In this document: piece by piece, positions 11,725 to 23,693 of the stretch | How positions within the stretch are numbered: position 1 is the first letter of the stretch | Layout of the letters: the number at the start of each line of letters is the position of its first letter | Source of the DNA: Acanthamoeba sp. SK_2022b | Lineage: Eukaryota; Discosea; Longamoebia; Acanthamoebidae | Direction of reading: 5' to 3' | Length of the DNA stretch: 64,000 nucleotides | Assembly (NCBI GenBank): GCA_027943245.1 | Contig: JANDJZ010000147.1 | Location: forward strand, 42,134-106,133 | Notes under the pieces: model-generated | Seen by the model: the letters and a program-made list of their open reading frames with translations, nothing else | What the model was told of the DNA's origin: nothing | Database searches by the model: none | Translations under genes and position numbers: made by a program

Positions 11725-12725
11725 CTGAGTGGATTTAAATCCATACGCCCATACAACCATGTTGTATGCACAATAAACTTAAAAATGAACACCATCACTG
11801 GTCCAGCATTTCATGCCAGTGCACCAACTTCACTCTGTTTTGTTAAGCCTCGACTTGCCCACTGACCCACCTCTACACCTTGTTGACTGAAAGCTATCCA
11901 GTTGTAGCCAGTTACCTACATCAGCTGGTGGCCAACCAAGTGGTGGATGCTCTTGCTGCAAAAGTTGCACGACACCTGATTGACTTCTTTGAGTTCTACC
12001 TCCCTCTGGTACCCCAAACCTTTTAACAGGTGTATGGTTATGGGGCCAGTTTGTACCTTTAACGGTACCACACCACCACAGCAGCAGCACACCATCACCA
12101 CCACAACATAACCTCAACAACACCACATTGCCACGCCATCACCACAACATCCCCACAACATACATCACCAACCACAATGTCATTACAACACACATCACCA
12201 CATAACCACAACACCACATCGCCACGCCATCACCACGCCATCACCACATAAATCACAACAGCACCGCAGTATCAGTACCAGTGGTTTTGCTACTACTGTT
12301 GTCTGTTCTTACCAGCACCCAAGGGCCAGTATGCACAAAGTTGCCTGCTTTACCTTCACCTCAACCATTGCCATTAGTATTCTGGGATTTCCAGGCCTTT
12401 CTGTCTGTGACACAACAGCCTCCTCCCCTCACTGCTGCCACAACTCTGTGCACTAAAAAGTTTTGCCCCATACAACTTCACCCTTCTCTGCTTGTCCATG
12501 CACAAGGAGAAAAAGAAGAAAGACAAAGATGAGGTAGCCTCTGGTCCTCCTCCCATCTCACCCAGCTTTTGGTAGCCTGCTCTCAAACATGTGGTTTTGC
12601 ATTTGCCCTCAGTTGACTGCAGATTCTTTCTTGCTCCATACCCTGCCTGAACAAAAGGCCCTAATTTGTTTTTTTTGCTCATGCACAACACAGTGATTGC
12701 AGTGTATGGATTTAAATCCACTTAG
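11725..12725. mobile_element. 1,001-bp non-autonomous DNA transposon (MITE-like)
   Basis: The ends are inverted repeats. The left end starts CTGAGTGGATTTAAATCCAT and the right end, read on the minus strand, starts CTAAGTGGATTTAAATCCAT. Identity is 21 of the first 22 bases, with weaker similarity to about 45 bp. Both ends are flanked by the direct repeat TCAAT (11720-11724 and 12726-12730), a candidate 5-bp target-site duplication. The interior has no credible ORF and contains ACCACA-rich simple sequence at about 12070-12260. The superfamily is not assigned. Confidence 0.7.
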
Positions 12726-12730
12726 TCAAT

Positions 12731-13957
12731 GGTAAAATGAGTTTGATTCATTGCCTGTCAGCCCCACCATATTCTTCTCTGATACTTCACTATTGAAAGG
12801 CACACTCAACCGTTCTCATCAGCAGCCACCAGAATTGTACCATCATCATGGTTATCAGAGGCACCATGATGGCAAACCATACCCAGTGGATGTTGTGTCA
12901 CATCAACAAATCTGTGCATATACACATGAACCATGCCGATGGTGTAGCTACTGCACCTCATGACTTAATGCTGCACTGTGCCTGCATCCTTGCTGATGAC
13001 ATTGCACAAAGGTTTTGCCAGAACACCTCATGTCTTAGCTCTTGCTTGAAGGCGAACAATTAATAGTGACAGGGCAGGGTAACTTTGCAATGGCATGGTG
13101 CTCTTGTGCGTGTGATGACCTGGAACACGTTTCAATTGTCCATGAAGACCTCCAACATCTCCAACATCACATGCCCCCACATGACCAAACTGCAAGCTTT
13201 TTTATGGTGAAAGAGGTGCATGAGCATTATGTACACATATTTGATGGTAGAGCAGAGAGAAATCCCAAGAAGACCATGCTCCAACATGACCAGATGGCAG
13301 GCATTGTGGTGAAGGAGGTGCCCTGGCAAACTTTTGTGTAATGTTGTGCTCTTGAGGCCAGGTGTGTTGAGATAGAAAGATCACTACACAGTCTGGAAGT
13401 GAAGTGAGTGTGCATGGAAGTGGCACCCCAACAAAAGGAGCATGAGGACTCATCAAGGATGGTTGCTGATATTGGCTAGTCCTTGCATTGTAAAGATGGT
13501 GGTCACCCAAAGCCATTCTCAACAGTTTCAGTTCTCTGTTGTGGGTCTTGCCTCACAGCCCTCCCCTGTGGGCATTTTGTCACATTCCAGGCACAACTGT
13601 CCAAGAAGTCCAGCCAAAAGCATTGTGATACATAAATGCAGCCTCAGAATATTGAGGTGAAGTGTTTTAATGGGAGGAGAAGTGGACAGATACAAACAAG
13701 CTCAGGAATGTCAATTGGTTACAACATGGCCTTGGTCATTGCATTGGCAGGCATCTGGTCCATTGGGCAATACTTGAACTATCACAGAGCCAATAAAATT
13801 CTGCCACACGGTGGGCGAATTGGAGAGATGCATTTTCTTCATTTTTCAGCACAAACGATGATCATCTTCGTGATGATCACATCTGCAAGGGCTTCCCTTT
13901 AAAGGGAAGAGGTTCTGCGGGCAAAAAATAAAGTTTAAGGTCGTAGCGCAGCTAACG
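12731..13957. other. CpG-poor spacer and upstream region of GT7 copy 2
   Basis: No gene recognised. A diverged direct repeat is visible at about 13170-13220 and 13278-13322 (ACATGACC followed by GGTGAA and GAGGTGC). From about 13800 the sequence is homologous to the upstream region of GT7 copy 1. Confidence 0.45.
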
Positions 13958-14538
13958 ATGGTTCTACCAGTTGGGAGGTCGCTGATGGGCGTTCTCTTGG
14001 TTGGCGGGCTGTTCTATCTGTGGTTCTTCGAGTACTTGCGGCTTGAGCCTCGGGTAGTTTACGTGGCACTTCCAGAAGCTGAGCAGCGTGAGCTGATCTT
14101 GGAGGTGGCCAAGGAGCTGACTGAGCATATACCACTGGTACACCACAACAACGACAGCCACCACTCCAGTAACCAAGACGAACCGCCACCTGCCACGCCC
14201 GCCCCCAGCCACCGCCCGAGTGGTCACCTCAGCGAGGAGGCGCTGGCTGCCCTGGACTTGGTTGAGTCGCCAGAGGACAACTGGCTCTACGTGAAGCCCG
14301 ACAGGTCTGGGTTGCAGAGGGTTGACGTGCCCAGCCTACTGCAGGAGCTCAGGGCCGCACGAACCAACTTCACGACGAGCCAGCCTTCGAAGAGGTTGCT
14401 GGTGATATTCATCTTCTTCAACGGGAGCGCAGAGAGGTGGCCGCAGGCATCCTTCACCATTCCCTATTATCATCGGTTCGTGCCCAAGTGACGGTGGTGT
14501 CAACCTGGCACTGCACTCTCACCACAATGGCGCAGGTA
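13944..14538 (+). repeat. 595-bp tract identical to 6844-7438
   Basis: Partner of the identical tract in GT7 copy 1, offset by exactly 7,100 bp. Confidence 0.9.
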
Positions 14539-15813
14539 CTTGTCGTTGTTTGGTATACCCCACAAGATAGTGCTGACTGAGCAGGTGAAGACGGGTAAGC
14601 TCTTCAACAGAGGTACGACTTGCGAATGGAACACAGCGTTGTGGTGTCCTTACATGTTTGCCGTTGTCACCACTACGACACGCCGGCAGGCACGTTGTTC
14701 AACATTGCGTTCCGAGAGTACATGGATGACTTTGACTACGCCGCCCTGATGGATGTCGACTCCGTTCCTATCTTCTATCGCCCCCTGTACTCACGCCCTC
14801 CTATGTGATACTTCTGCCCTGTTCTACTCCGTGCTGATTGACGTTCGTATTGGGAGAAGGGTCGGCGAGTTGATGTGGGTGCCATTCGATTACCCACCAA
14901 ACGATACGCCATACCATCTTGCACGCGAAGTCGAGAAGCAGCGATGGAAGTACGATGCTCCTCTCTATCCCTTCCCTCTAGCCCACCGCTTGGTCTTGAG
15001 CGCTCTGCGCTAGGTACATAGACTGGTTCATGGGTGTGGGCTTTTTGTTCGGAAAGGAGCACTACCGCACTATCAACGGCTTCAGCAACAACTACTACGG
15101 CTGGGGGTAAGCCGTTCCTGCCCGCTCTTCACGTATCAGTTTGAACTCTGAGACACCGTGTAACCGTGTCGGTGACAGAAACGAGGACATCGATGTGGGC
15201 ACACGAGTGAAGACCAAATGTGCGAGCGCAACCTGTTCTCCTAAGTGAGGCGCCTCCCATGAGCAATACTTCTAATCACGGACATTCCCTTTCATCAGAC
15301 GGCAACGTCAGTCGATACGGCCCCAATCGTGGCATGTTCCATTCCCAAGCGCACGTTGTCAACTACAAGACATGCGAGATGGACAACCGTCCAAGGGTAC
15401 TCGATCCACTACCCCAACCCTCTGGGCGTTTCCTGTGTGTAGCTCACCTGTCACGCGTGGGGTGTGCAGAACGAAGTGTGGCTTAACGACATGAAGAATG
15501 GAGTACACAACCTAGAGATTGACGGCCTTGAGCAGGTCCAGTACGAAGTACACGAATCTGGCTGGGTGAACAAGTGGGGAGGCTTCTTGTGGGTATGTCC
15601 GCTTCATGTCGTATGTGCCAGTGTGTTGGGGAGCGGCACGTTGCTCACACGATTGGGCGGTACCAACAGTTGAAGGTCGATCCAACGACGCCCTTGCTTG
15701 GCGGCCAGGTAGATCGGTTGACAAAACAAGAAATCGCCGCGTGCTTGGCGAGGCAGAAGGGGTTGTGGCGACCGGGCGTGGGTACAGGTGGCAGACGCCC
15801 ACCATGGGCATAA
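13958..15813 (+). CDS. Beta-1,4-galactosyltransferase-like protein (GT7), copy 2
   Basis: Tandem paralog of the gene at 6858-8749 with the same intron plan. Exon 1 is identical in sequence, while later exons differ by scattered substitutions and indels. Key parts: the anchor and stem; KLFNRGTLFNIAF; the metal-binding DVD in AALMDVDSVPIF; WFMGVGFLFGKEHYRTINGF; then GWGNEDIDVG across an intron, where copy 1 has GWGHEDIDMG; and GLEQVQYEVHESGWVNKWGG. It ends RRPPWA at 15813; an AATAAA lies at about 16030. The ATG used as an upstream start in copy 1 is ATA here, so translation should begin at 13958. Both copies look translatable; different acceptor or donor preference is possible but not shown. 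Confidence 0.8.
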
Positions 15814-16094
15814 CTTGTCACCATCTCATGAGACGCCAGTCATATGCTACCTGTCATTGCTATCCACACATACTCTCGGGGAGGGAATCAAGTCAAGGGG
15901 AGGCCAGCTAGCACTGTTGATCTTGACAGTTGTGACGATCCCCCGTGGCTATGTGGAGCTTGGTCCCTGTATCTGCGTCGTCTGTGCTCAAAGAGGCTGC
16001 CCGATAACACATTGACTAAGAAAATCGGACAATAAACCCGTGAGAGGAGGAACGTGTTGCCTGTGCTCCCGCGTGGGTAGGTTGTGGCAACGCC

Positions 16095-16461
16095 TTATCC
16101 CCACCAGGAGCTTAGTATGTACAAACTTATGATAATTGTATTTTGCCGCTCACAGAACACCGTCACGGACCAGAGCCGGTCACACTGCCCAGATGCGCGC
16201 GTAGTGGTGGTGGGAGTTGTGAGCATGAGAGAACATGTCGTCGTATGGTCATACAGTGCAAGCCAACAAAGAAACACCTTGCGAGGCGTGCTTGGGTCGG
16301 GCGGTGGTGTACCGGTATCTTTGGAGTCCAAAATGGCGCCGTCGGCATCGTCGCGCGACGGGCAGGGCAGGAGCCAGCGCTTGACGTCCTGGCCCAGCAC
16401 CTGTCGATAGTTGTCCCGACAGCTGCCCGTGTCGTAGTGCCATGTGAACGGCTAGCCGACA

Positions 16462-16519
<58 letters not shown>

Positions 16520-17159
16520 GCGTCAGTGACGAGATGGCCGAGTCGCTTGCAGTGATAGGATCGCCAAGGGGCTACCTTGCCATCGCGTCTGGCCTTCTTC
16601 TTGAGCAACTCTCGCTCGTAGTCCTCGATGGTGGTCACGTTCTCGCCCAGCAGGCCCAGCTGGTAGCCGAGCAGGCACAGCAGGCTCAGCACGAGGGGCA
16701 CCACCACGATCAGGTTGATCGCGCACACGGCCATGTGCACCGCGGGCCACCTCATGTCCGTCTCCCCGGGCGCCGGCTCCTCCATCATCAGCGGGTCGTG
16801 CATCACATTCTGCACATTCCATTCCATTGCTCGATGAGTAGAGAACGAAGCGAGTGGAGAGGAGTGGAGGAGCTCGGACCTTGGACCTGGAGACGGCGGC
16901 AAAGAGCTGCACGATGTCGATGAGGCGGATGGCAAAGAGCACGCACGCGTAGGTCATGCCAACGACGGCGTAGACGAGGAACAGGACGAACGTCTTGTGG
17001 TTGGCCTGTCCCACGCAGTTGTCCACCCCTGCATTCATCATCATCATCAACAACAACAACATCAACATGAACAACGCGTTAACGACGAGCACGCGGTAGT
17101 TGACTGGGCTTGGTGTGAGGAGACGCACATGGGCCTGGCATCCGCCATCGACAGCACCA

Positions 17160-17217
<58 letters not shown>

Positions 17218-17928
17218 TTATAAAAGGTCAGACGATGCACTGGGAGAGAAACGCGAAGGTGAGCCTGTACAGTGATGATCCTGTTGCGATTGTGACACAA
17301 GTGGTGAGAACAGAGTTGCACGAATCGGATCAGGTAGACGAAGAGAGAACGAACCATCTTCAGGACGCACACGCCGCAGTCGGAGCAGTGATGGGCGCGG
17401 GGCGGCTTGAATTCCTGACACTTGCCGCAGTAGCGCGGCGCGCCCTTCTCAAACACTCGCACACGCTCCCGCCCACGTCGTCGCTTCGCGCGCCGATACT
17501 CCTCTTCGTCGTCGATCGCCTGCCGCACCAGCACCGCCACGTCACCAGTTTATATTTATTTATTTATTATTTATATCTGGCGAGCGAACCTTCTGTAGGG
17601 CCTCTGCCGTCGCATCGGGCGGTATCTGCGCACAAAAAAAGAATAAATAAATGTTATTTTATTTCATTCAAGTGTATGTAAATCTGAATGATTAAACAAA
17701 TTTAATTCATCAAAGAAAGGAGATACCCAGCCGCTTGGCACACGACCGGGGTTGGTGATGATGGTGGCGCGATAGGAGTAGATCATCAAGCCTAGCAGGG
17801 TGTGCGTCCCCAACAGATTGAGTATACCCACCGGCGAGGCCCACCACTGCCACGGGATGACGATACTGCCCCACGCTGACACGAGGATGAGGCCCACCAG
17901 TATGCCCACCACCCAAACCAGGCACCCC
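16095..17928 (-). CDS. DHHC palmitoyltransferase 1, with two microexons
   Basis: Protein S-acyltransferase with two N-terminal membrane spans ([17 protein letters not shown], then about 17840-17760). The Cys-rich DHHC domain begins [20 protein letters not shown]; two more spans follow, and NVTTIEDYE matches the TTxE motif. The active site comes from three introns in a row. Exon A ends in Lys-Met at 17355; exon B is GATCATCACT (17271-17280); exon C is GCCCAT (17129-17134); exon D starts at 17028. Joined, they read [21 protein letters not shown], and all junctions are GT-AG. A (CA)n array fills the intron between B and C. The last exon reads [17 protein letters not shown] and may continue to a stop at 16095; the true 3' end is uncertain. 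Confidence 0.88.
16463..16518. repeat. (CA)n microsatellite in DHHC1 intron
   Basis: About 28 CA units between the last two exons. Confidence 0.95.
17157..17214. repeat. (CA)n microsatellite between microexons of DHHC1
   Basis: About 28 CA units lying 23 bp upstream (transcript sense) of the 6-nt exon. It is pyrimidine/purine-alternating and close to the acceptor. Confidence 0.95.
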
Positions 17929-18186
17929 ATCTTCGCTTCCCGGGCTATCTCTCACGTTGCTCTAATGGATGATCAACAGATCTCGAATATTTTCTTTTTG
18001 ATTTTCTTTTTCGCCCATTTTCCTCTTTGGTGCTCTTCGCAATTTGTGCAGAGCTGCGGAGCGCGAATTAATTTGCAACAGAGGCCAAAGAGGGGAGAGC
18101 GGAACGACGAACGTTGGTTGCGTTTGGGTGCGCGAGATTGAACTCAGAGGAGGAGGAAGGAGGGACTCATAGTTCTTGGAAAAGGA
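17929..18186. promoter_or_regulatory. Short divergent promoter region
   Basis: Only 258 bp separate the start codons of the minus-strand DHHC1 gene and the plus-strand DENN gene, so both promoters must lie here or overlap the genes. No specific element is recognised. Confidence 0.5.
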
Positions 18187-20920
18187 ATGGCGTCGGCGGG
18201 GGGAGCAGCAACAGCCACTTTGTTCGATTACGTGGTCGTTGTTGCCGTACAAGATGGTTCACCCCCCCCCCTCTCCCTCCCTCTCTGCAACTCCCAACTG
18301 GACAGGAGAGTAGATTTATTTTAATTATTTAATTATTTTAATGCGGTCGTTTGCTGTTTTTATGCGTCTTAGGCGCGCCGTACGTGAAGTGGTGCTTCCC
18401 GCCCGGGCGCGAGAAGGACCCACTCGTGGAGAACATCAAACAGTTCTGCTTCCCCGACATTGACCAATATCCCAAGAGCAAAGTCAAGGCGTACGCTCAC
18501 CTCCCCCCCTCCCCTTCTCCCTCTCTTCCCTCTCTAATCCAACGGACAACGCGCAGGGAAACATTTTCGTTCGTCCTCACCGAGGGCGACGGCGCAAAAC
18601 GGTACCACCACCTCCTCTCTCTACTCTCGTCGTGCTTCGTTCTTTTTAATCCTATTTAATGTTTTTTAAATTCAAATTCGGCTTCTGTGCAACCCCGCCT
18701 CTTTCCTTTTTCGCGCTTCTCCACGCGTATTGGAAACCTGGCGTCGTCGTGGCGTGTGATCATCACACTTACAACATCAACAACAACAACAACAACAACA
18801 ACAAACCAACAATAACAATAACGACAACGACAACGACAACAACAATCAGATGGGGCTACTGCCGCCGCATGCTGGAGCCGGGTGAGGGCAAGCGCTACCC
18901 TCAGTGTTTCTGCATCGTCAGCTTCATGTGCGTACAGAGAGCTTCGGTTGCCTTCATGACTGCCGCGCCGACCGTCTTGTCGTTGACCGTGTCGTTGCGT
19001 GTGTGCGTGTGCGTGTGCGTGTGCGTGTGCGTGTGCGTGTGCGTGTGCGTGTGCGTGTGCGTGTGCGTGTGTGTTGTGTGTTGTGTGTGTTGTGTGAGGC
19101 AGCCCGTGCTTCAGCATCTTCTCGACCATTTTGTCGCACGTGATCCAGCGCGGCGGCTACACCACGCATTCGCTCAACTACTGCAGCGTGCTCCTCGACG
19201 CCGTCTACCGTCAGCCGCTCCCGCCGCCCGGCGGCAGCTTCAACGTCACCGTCCGCTCCATCATCGACGCCAAACCCGAACACTTCTTCTTCACCCGCCC
19301 CGACGACTCCGACTCCATGTTCGACTATGTACTCGCCCCTCCCTCTCTTTTTACGTTTGCCGGAGCTGACGTGTGGCAAACAAAAACAAAAACAAAAACA
19401 AAAACAAATCAAAACAAACAAACAAACAAAACAGGTCAACTTCGAGCCGCTGCTGCACATGCTGGATGCGATCAACGTGATCTCGGTGTTCACGTCCCTC
19501 CTCGTGGAGCGGCGCGTGATCTTCATCGCCGACGAGCTCTCGGTCCTCTCCTCGTGCGTGCAGGCCGCCGTGGCCCTCCTCTACCCCTTCTCCTGGCAGG
19601 TACGACCGGCGATCGCCGACGCGGAGCTGATCGTGGTCATCCGTTTATTTCCTATTTTATTTAATTTTATTTTATTTTATTTTATTTTATTTTATGGACG
19701 ATTGGGAGTTGACCGGAGGGAGCTAACCTCTGAACCAATCGGGGCAGCATGTGTACATTCCGGTCCTGCCGTCGAGCCTGCTGACGTTCTGCTGCGCGCC
19801 GATGCCCTTCGTGGTGGGCATCCTTCGGTCGTCCGTCGCCGAGCTCAACAAGCTCTCCGACGCCATGGAGGAGGTCGCCATTGTCGACATCGACCGCAAC
19901 AAATTCTTGTCCGGTAATTTACCCCTCAAATATTTTTATATTACTTTATTTTTTTAATTATTATTTTTTTTGATTTTTGGCTTAAATTATAATTTTTAAT
20001 AATTACCTTTTGGCTGTGCGCTGGCGTGTGTCGACAGATACGGCGGCGCACGATTTTGGATTGCTGCCGGGGCACGTGGCGGCGCCGCTGCTCAAGGCGG
20101 TGGCGGCGGCGTGCAAGACGGTCAAGTCCAAGTACTCGCTCAAGAACCGGATGGCGGCGCTCAAGGACAAGAAGGCCCGCAGCAACTCGGACGCCGACGG
20201 CGGCGCTGACGGCGAGAAGGGCGGCGAGAAGGGCAGCGGCAAGATGTCGCCCGAGGACGCGCGCAACCTGGCCAACGCGTTCATCGCCTTCTTCGTCGAC
20301 CTCATGGGCAACTACCGATCGTTCATTGTCGCATCGCGCGACCCGTCGACCAATCAGACGCAGCTCAAGTTCGACAAGGCCGCCTTCCTCGACGACCAAC
20401 CTCCCGACGCCCGACGCGTACTCGTCTCCCAATATTAATATTTTTTTCTCATTTTTATATTTATATTTATTTTAATTTTAATTTTAATTTATAAATAATA
20501 TTTCGGACACGTTTTTAACGCATGAGTCGGTCGGTGGTGGCGCAGTTGATGGAGATGTTTGTGGAGTCGCAGATGTTCGAGGTGTTCGTGCAGGAGCGTG
20601 CCAAGACGCAACGACTCAACACCGGCCGCTTCGAGCAACGGGTGACCATGTACATGCAGTCCCTCCCGCTGGTACCGCTTTCTCTCTCTTTCTCTCTCCT
20701 CCCCATACACATGTGTATGAGTCGTCGGTTGCTATCGGTAGTTGGTGATTGTCTCGCGCTGTGGTGGTGGCAATTACAGGACGACATGAACAATAGCGAC
20801 AAGCGCAAGGCCGTCAGCCGCTTCACGATGTACGAGAATGGCGAAATTTCGAGAGAGGACATCACCAAAAGGTGCGACCCACGTGGACACAGGGACGAGG
20901 CGATTGGTCGAGCTGGAGAA

Positions 20921-20994
<74 letters not shown>

Positions 20995-21100
20995 TGTGAA
21001 CCAGATGCTCGAAAACGACAAGAAGGCGGCGGCCTCCCTCGGCTCGTCCAGCTCGTCATTGGGTACTTCTCGCTGCGCTTCTGCCTCTCTACGCATCACT

Positions 21101-21161
<61 letters not shown>

Positions 21162-21223
21162 GACGGGTCGGGTGATTCGTGGGCGCCGTCGAGCATTCTG
21201 ATGGAGGTGCGCCAGCTTCTCAC

Positions 21224-21287
<64 letters not shown>

Positions 21288-23440
21288 ATGGGTGAGCTCT
21301 CAATTGCATTAATGCTGCTGGTTGTATCGCTCTCCTCGCCAATCAGGGAGCGCTGACCAAGCTGGGCGGACACGCGACCAAACTGAAGCTCATCAACCGC
21401 GGCAACTGGCGCTCGCGGTGGTGTCAGCTCAGCCCAACGCAACTGGCCTACTTCAAATGCCGAGGCGTACGTTTTCCTCTCTCTCTCTCTCTCTCTCTCT
21501 TATGTTGGAGGCCACGCCTAACTCGCATTCCGATCACCAGGACCCGAGGCCAGCCGGAGTGGTCGCGCTCAGAGACATCGTCTCCGTTTCCTTCACCGGG
21601 CACAACGACCTCATCAAGAAACGTACGCACGCCTTCGCGTTCGCGTTCGCTCTTTGTCTGTATTGGGGGAGGGGGTGAAGAATGCTCACATGCTTGGGAT
21701 TGCGCGCGTTCCCAGCCAACTGCCTCGAAATCCAGACGCCGGGGCGCGCCTACTACCTCCTGGCCGATTCCGTCGACGACGGCGACAAGTGGTCCAAGGC
21801 CATCTCGCGCGCGCGCCAGGCACTGGCCTCCCAAGCCCACCAGCAGCCCATCGTCGTGCCGTCGGTCGCCGCCGCCCGCGCGTCGCCCTCCACCGGCCGC
21901 CTCCTCGCCGCCGCCGCCTCCGCCTCCGCCTCGTCGACGTCGGTCCCGACGCACGGCGCCTCGAGCGGCACCGTTCCGGCCCGGCCGCCGCGACGACCCA
22001 CGCCGCCGCGCGGGCCGCCCGTGTCCACGTCTCTCCCCGCCCTCCCTGCGACGCTGTCGTCGTCGTCGTCGTCCACGCCCACCTTGATCAAGTCGGACAG
22101 CGGCCGCAGTATCCGCACACGTCTCCAGGCGACGGCCCACCAATCGCCCGCCGCCGCGCCGCCATCACCGCCGGCGGCGCCGGGAGGGGCGGCGCGGCCC
22201 GTGCGCGCGCTCCCGGCGCGCCCGACGGCCACCTACATCGCCGAGTCGCCGCTGCACGTCAGCGGCGGCGGCACGATCCGGTCCAAGGACGACGGCCAGG
22301 TCGGCGCCTACCCGACGGCCGCCCGCGCCGGCGGCGGCTCGCCCTACTCCAGCGGCTCGATATCGTTGCGCGGGCCTTCTCCCGTTCGGCCACCGGTGGT
22401 GGTGCCGACGTCGTCGTCGTCATCGTCGTCGTCCTCGGTGTCGGCCAGGCCGGCGGCGCCGGCGGCCAGCTTCACGATGCGGCCACAGAACCAGCGGGCC
22501 ACCATCCAGAACGCGCGCTCGCAACACAAGACCAACTCCGACGACATCAAGTCGACCTCCTTCCTCTACCGCGTACGCGTCGCTGCCCTCCCCCCAAACT
22601 CCTCCTTAAGACCGCTGCTGACGTCATCGCTCCTTCCTCCCTCCCTCTGCGCAGGACCTGGCCGGCTCCCAGCTCCAGCAGCGCGCGATGCGGTCGCCTT
22701 CGGTCGCCGCCGACTCGCCCTCGCCGCCGCCGCCGCCGCCAGCGACCTACCCGAACCCGGGAGGAGGCCGAGGAGGGGGCAGCGGGGTCTCGAGCCGCTT
22801 CCGCGGCGTAGAGCGAGCGGGGAGCGACGTCACGCCGGCGCTCGCCAGGTCGACGCTGAGCAATTCGAGCGAGGGAAGCGGCGGTGGCGGCGGCGGCACG
22901 TCGTCGTCGAACCGCACAGCGCCCGCCAGGCCGGCCGCGCCGACCATCGAGCGGACCTCATCGTCGCCCTCCATCGCCAAGCGGAACGTGCGTGGCCTTG
23001 TCTCTCTCGCCCCTGTCGCCGGCGTCGCTCTTTGCTCACCTCCCTCTCATCTCCCTCCCCCCCAAAACGATGTTCGTGCGCAGATCAAGCACGGGGCGTC
23101 CACGCTCGGGAGGCGCACGCCCAACCCTGTGGCGGGGGCGGGGGCCACGCTGCGGCCCACGGGCGGCGGGTCTCCGGATTCGCTGAACCGCGCGTTCCAG
23201 CGCAGCACGGTGATCGAGAAGCCCGCCGGTTCGGACGCCAAGCCGGCGCCCACACGCAATCACTTGTACGCCTCGTTTGAGAGTGGGGGGGGGGGTGGCG
23301 CGGTTGCACTGGGTTGGCTGACGCTCGCTTTCGCGCGCTGTCGTATGTGTCTGGTGGGTGGGTCACACATCGCCAGCCTCAAGTCGGTGCACTACTTCGA
23401 TGCCCTGGCCGCGGAGCAGAGCAAGCGGCCGTCCACGTGA
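18187..23440 (+). CDS. DENN-PH domain protein, probable Rab guanine nucleotide exchange factor
   Basis: About 18 exons starting MASAGGAATATLFDYVVVV. The upstream DENN part includes GYCRRMLEPGEG and PQCFCIVSF. The central DENN core includes PEHFFFTRPDD, VFTSLLVERRVIFIADELS and HVYIPVLPSSLLTFCCAP. The downstream DENN part includes NAFIAFFVDLMGNYRSF. A polyglutamine run (about 21 CAA codons, 21224-21287) precedes a PH domain (KLKLINRGNWRSRWCQLSP, ending DKWSKAISRAR). A long Ala/Ser/Pro-rich tail runs to the stop at 23440. DENN proteins activate Rab GTPases in membrane traffic; the PH domain suggests phosphoinositide targeting. The exon order is consistent; some junctions in the tail are approximate. 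Confidence 0.85.
18994..19074. repeat. (GTGTGC)n minisatellite in DENN gene intron
   Basis: About twelve copies of GTGTGC or GCGTGT in an intron. Confidence 0.9.
20928..20993. repeat. (GT)n microsatellite in DENN gene intron
   Basis: About 32 GT units. Confidence 0.95.
21102..21160. repeat. (CA)n microsatellite in DENN gene intron
   Basis: About 29 CA units, only 170 bp from the (GT)n array in the preceding intron. The transcript could form a CA/GU duplex across the small exon between them. Confidence 0.95.
21224..21287 (+). repeat. (CAA)n coding polyglutamine tract
   Basis: About 21 pure CAA codons in the DENN-PH exon that begins DGSGDSWAPSS, just before the PH domain. Confidence 0.9.
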
Positions 23441-23693
23441 TTACCTGGGGCCGTGAGGGCTCGGGTCTTCTCAGCCTGATAATTGAATAGACCGTCGTGG
23501 GTTGTTCAAATACATGAGAGATTGTGTACAGAGAGGTAAAGCAAAGCAACACAACCACCGCACGCTTGCCGTGTGTCTGAGAGAGTGAAATGCAATGGAC
23601 TCAGCTTGTTCAAAGATTGTCATTGTTAAGAGGAAGGGGTGGACCGTTTGAAGAACTCCACAGTGGTGGTGCAATGTGAAGCCGATCGCTGCT
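23441..23693. other. Spacer between DENN gene and U2 snRNA gene
   Basis: 3' UTR and intergenic sequence, about 250 bp. Nothing recognised. Confidence 0.5.

Noticed and set aside
13636..13902. 88-codon ORF upstream of GT7 copy 2
   Set aside because: It overlaps promoter sequence homologous to the copy 1 upstream region and has no conserved counterpart there.
21654..22811. Long alternative-frame ORF rich in Arg/Pro
   Set aside because: Shadow of the GC-rich DENN-PH tail exon; the frame used continues directly from the PH domain.
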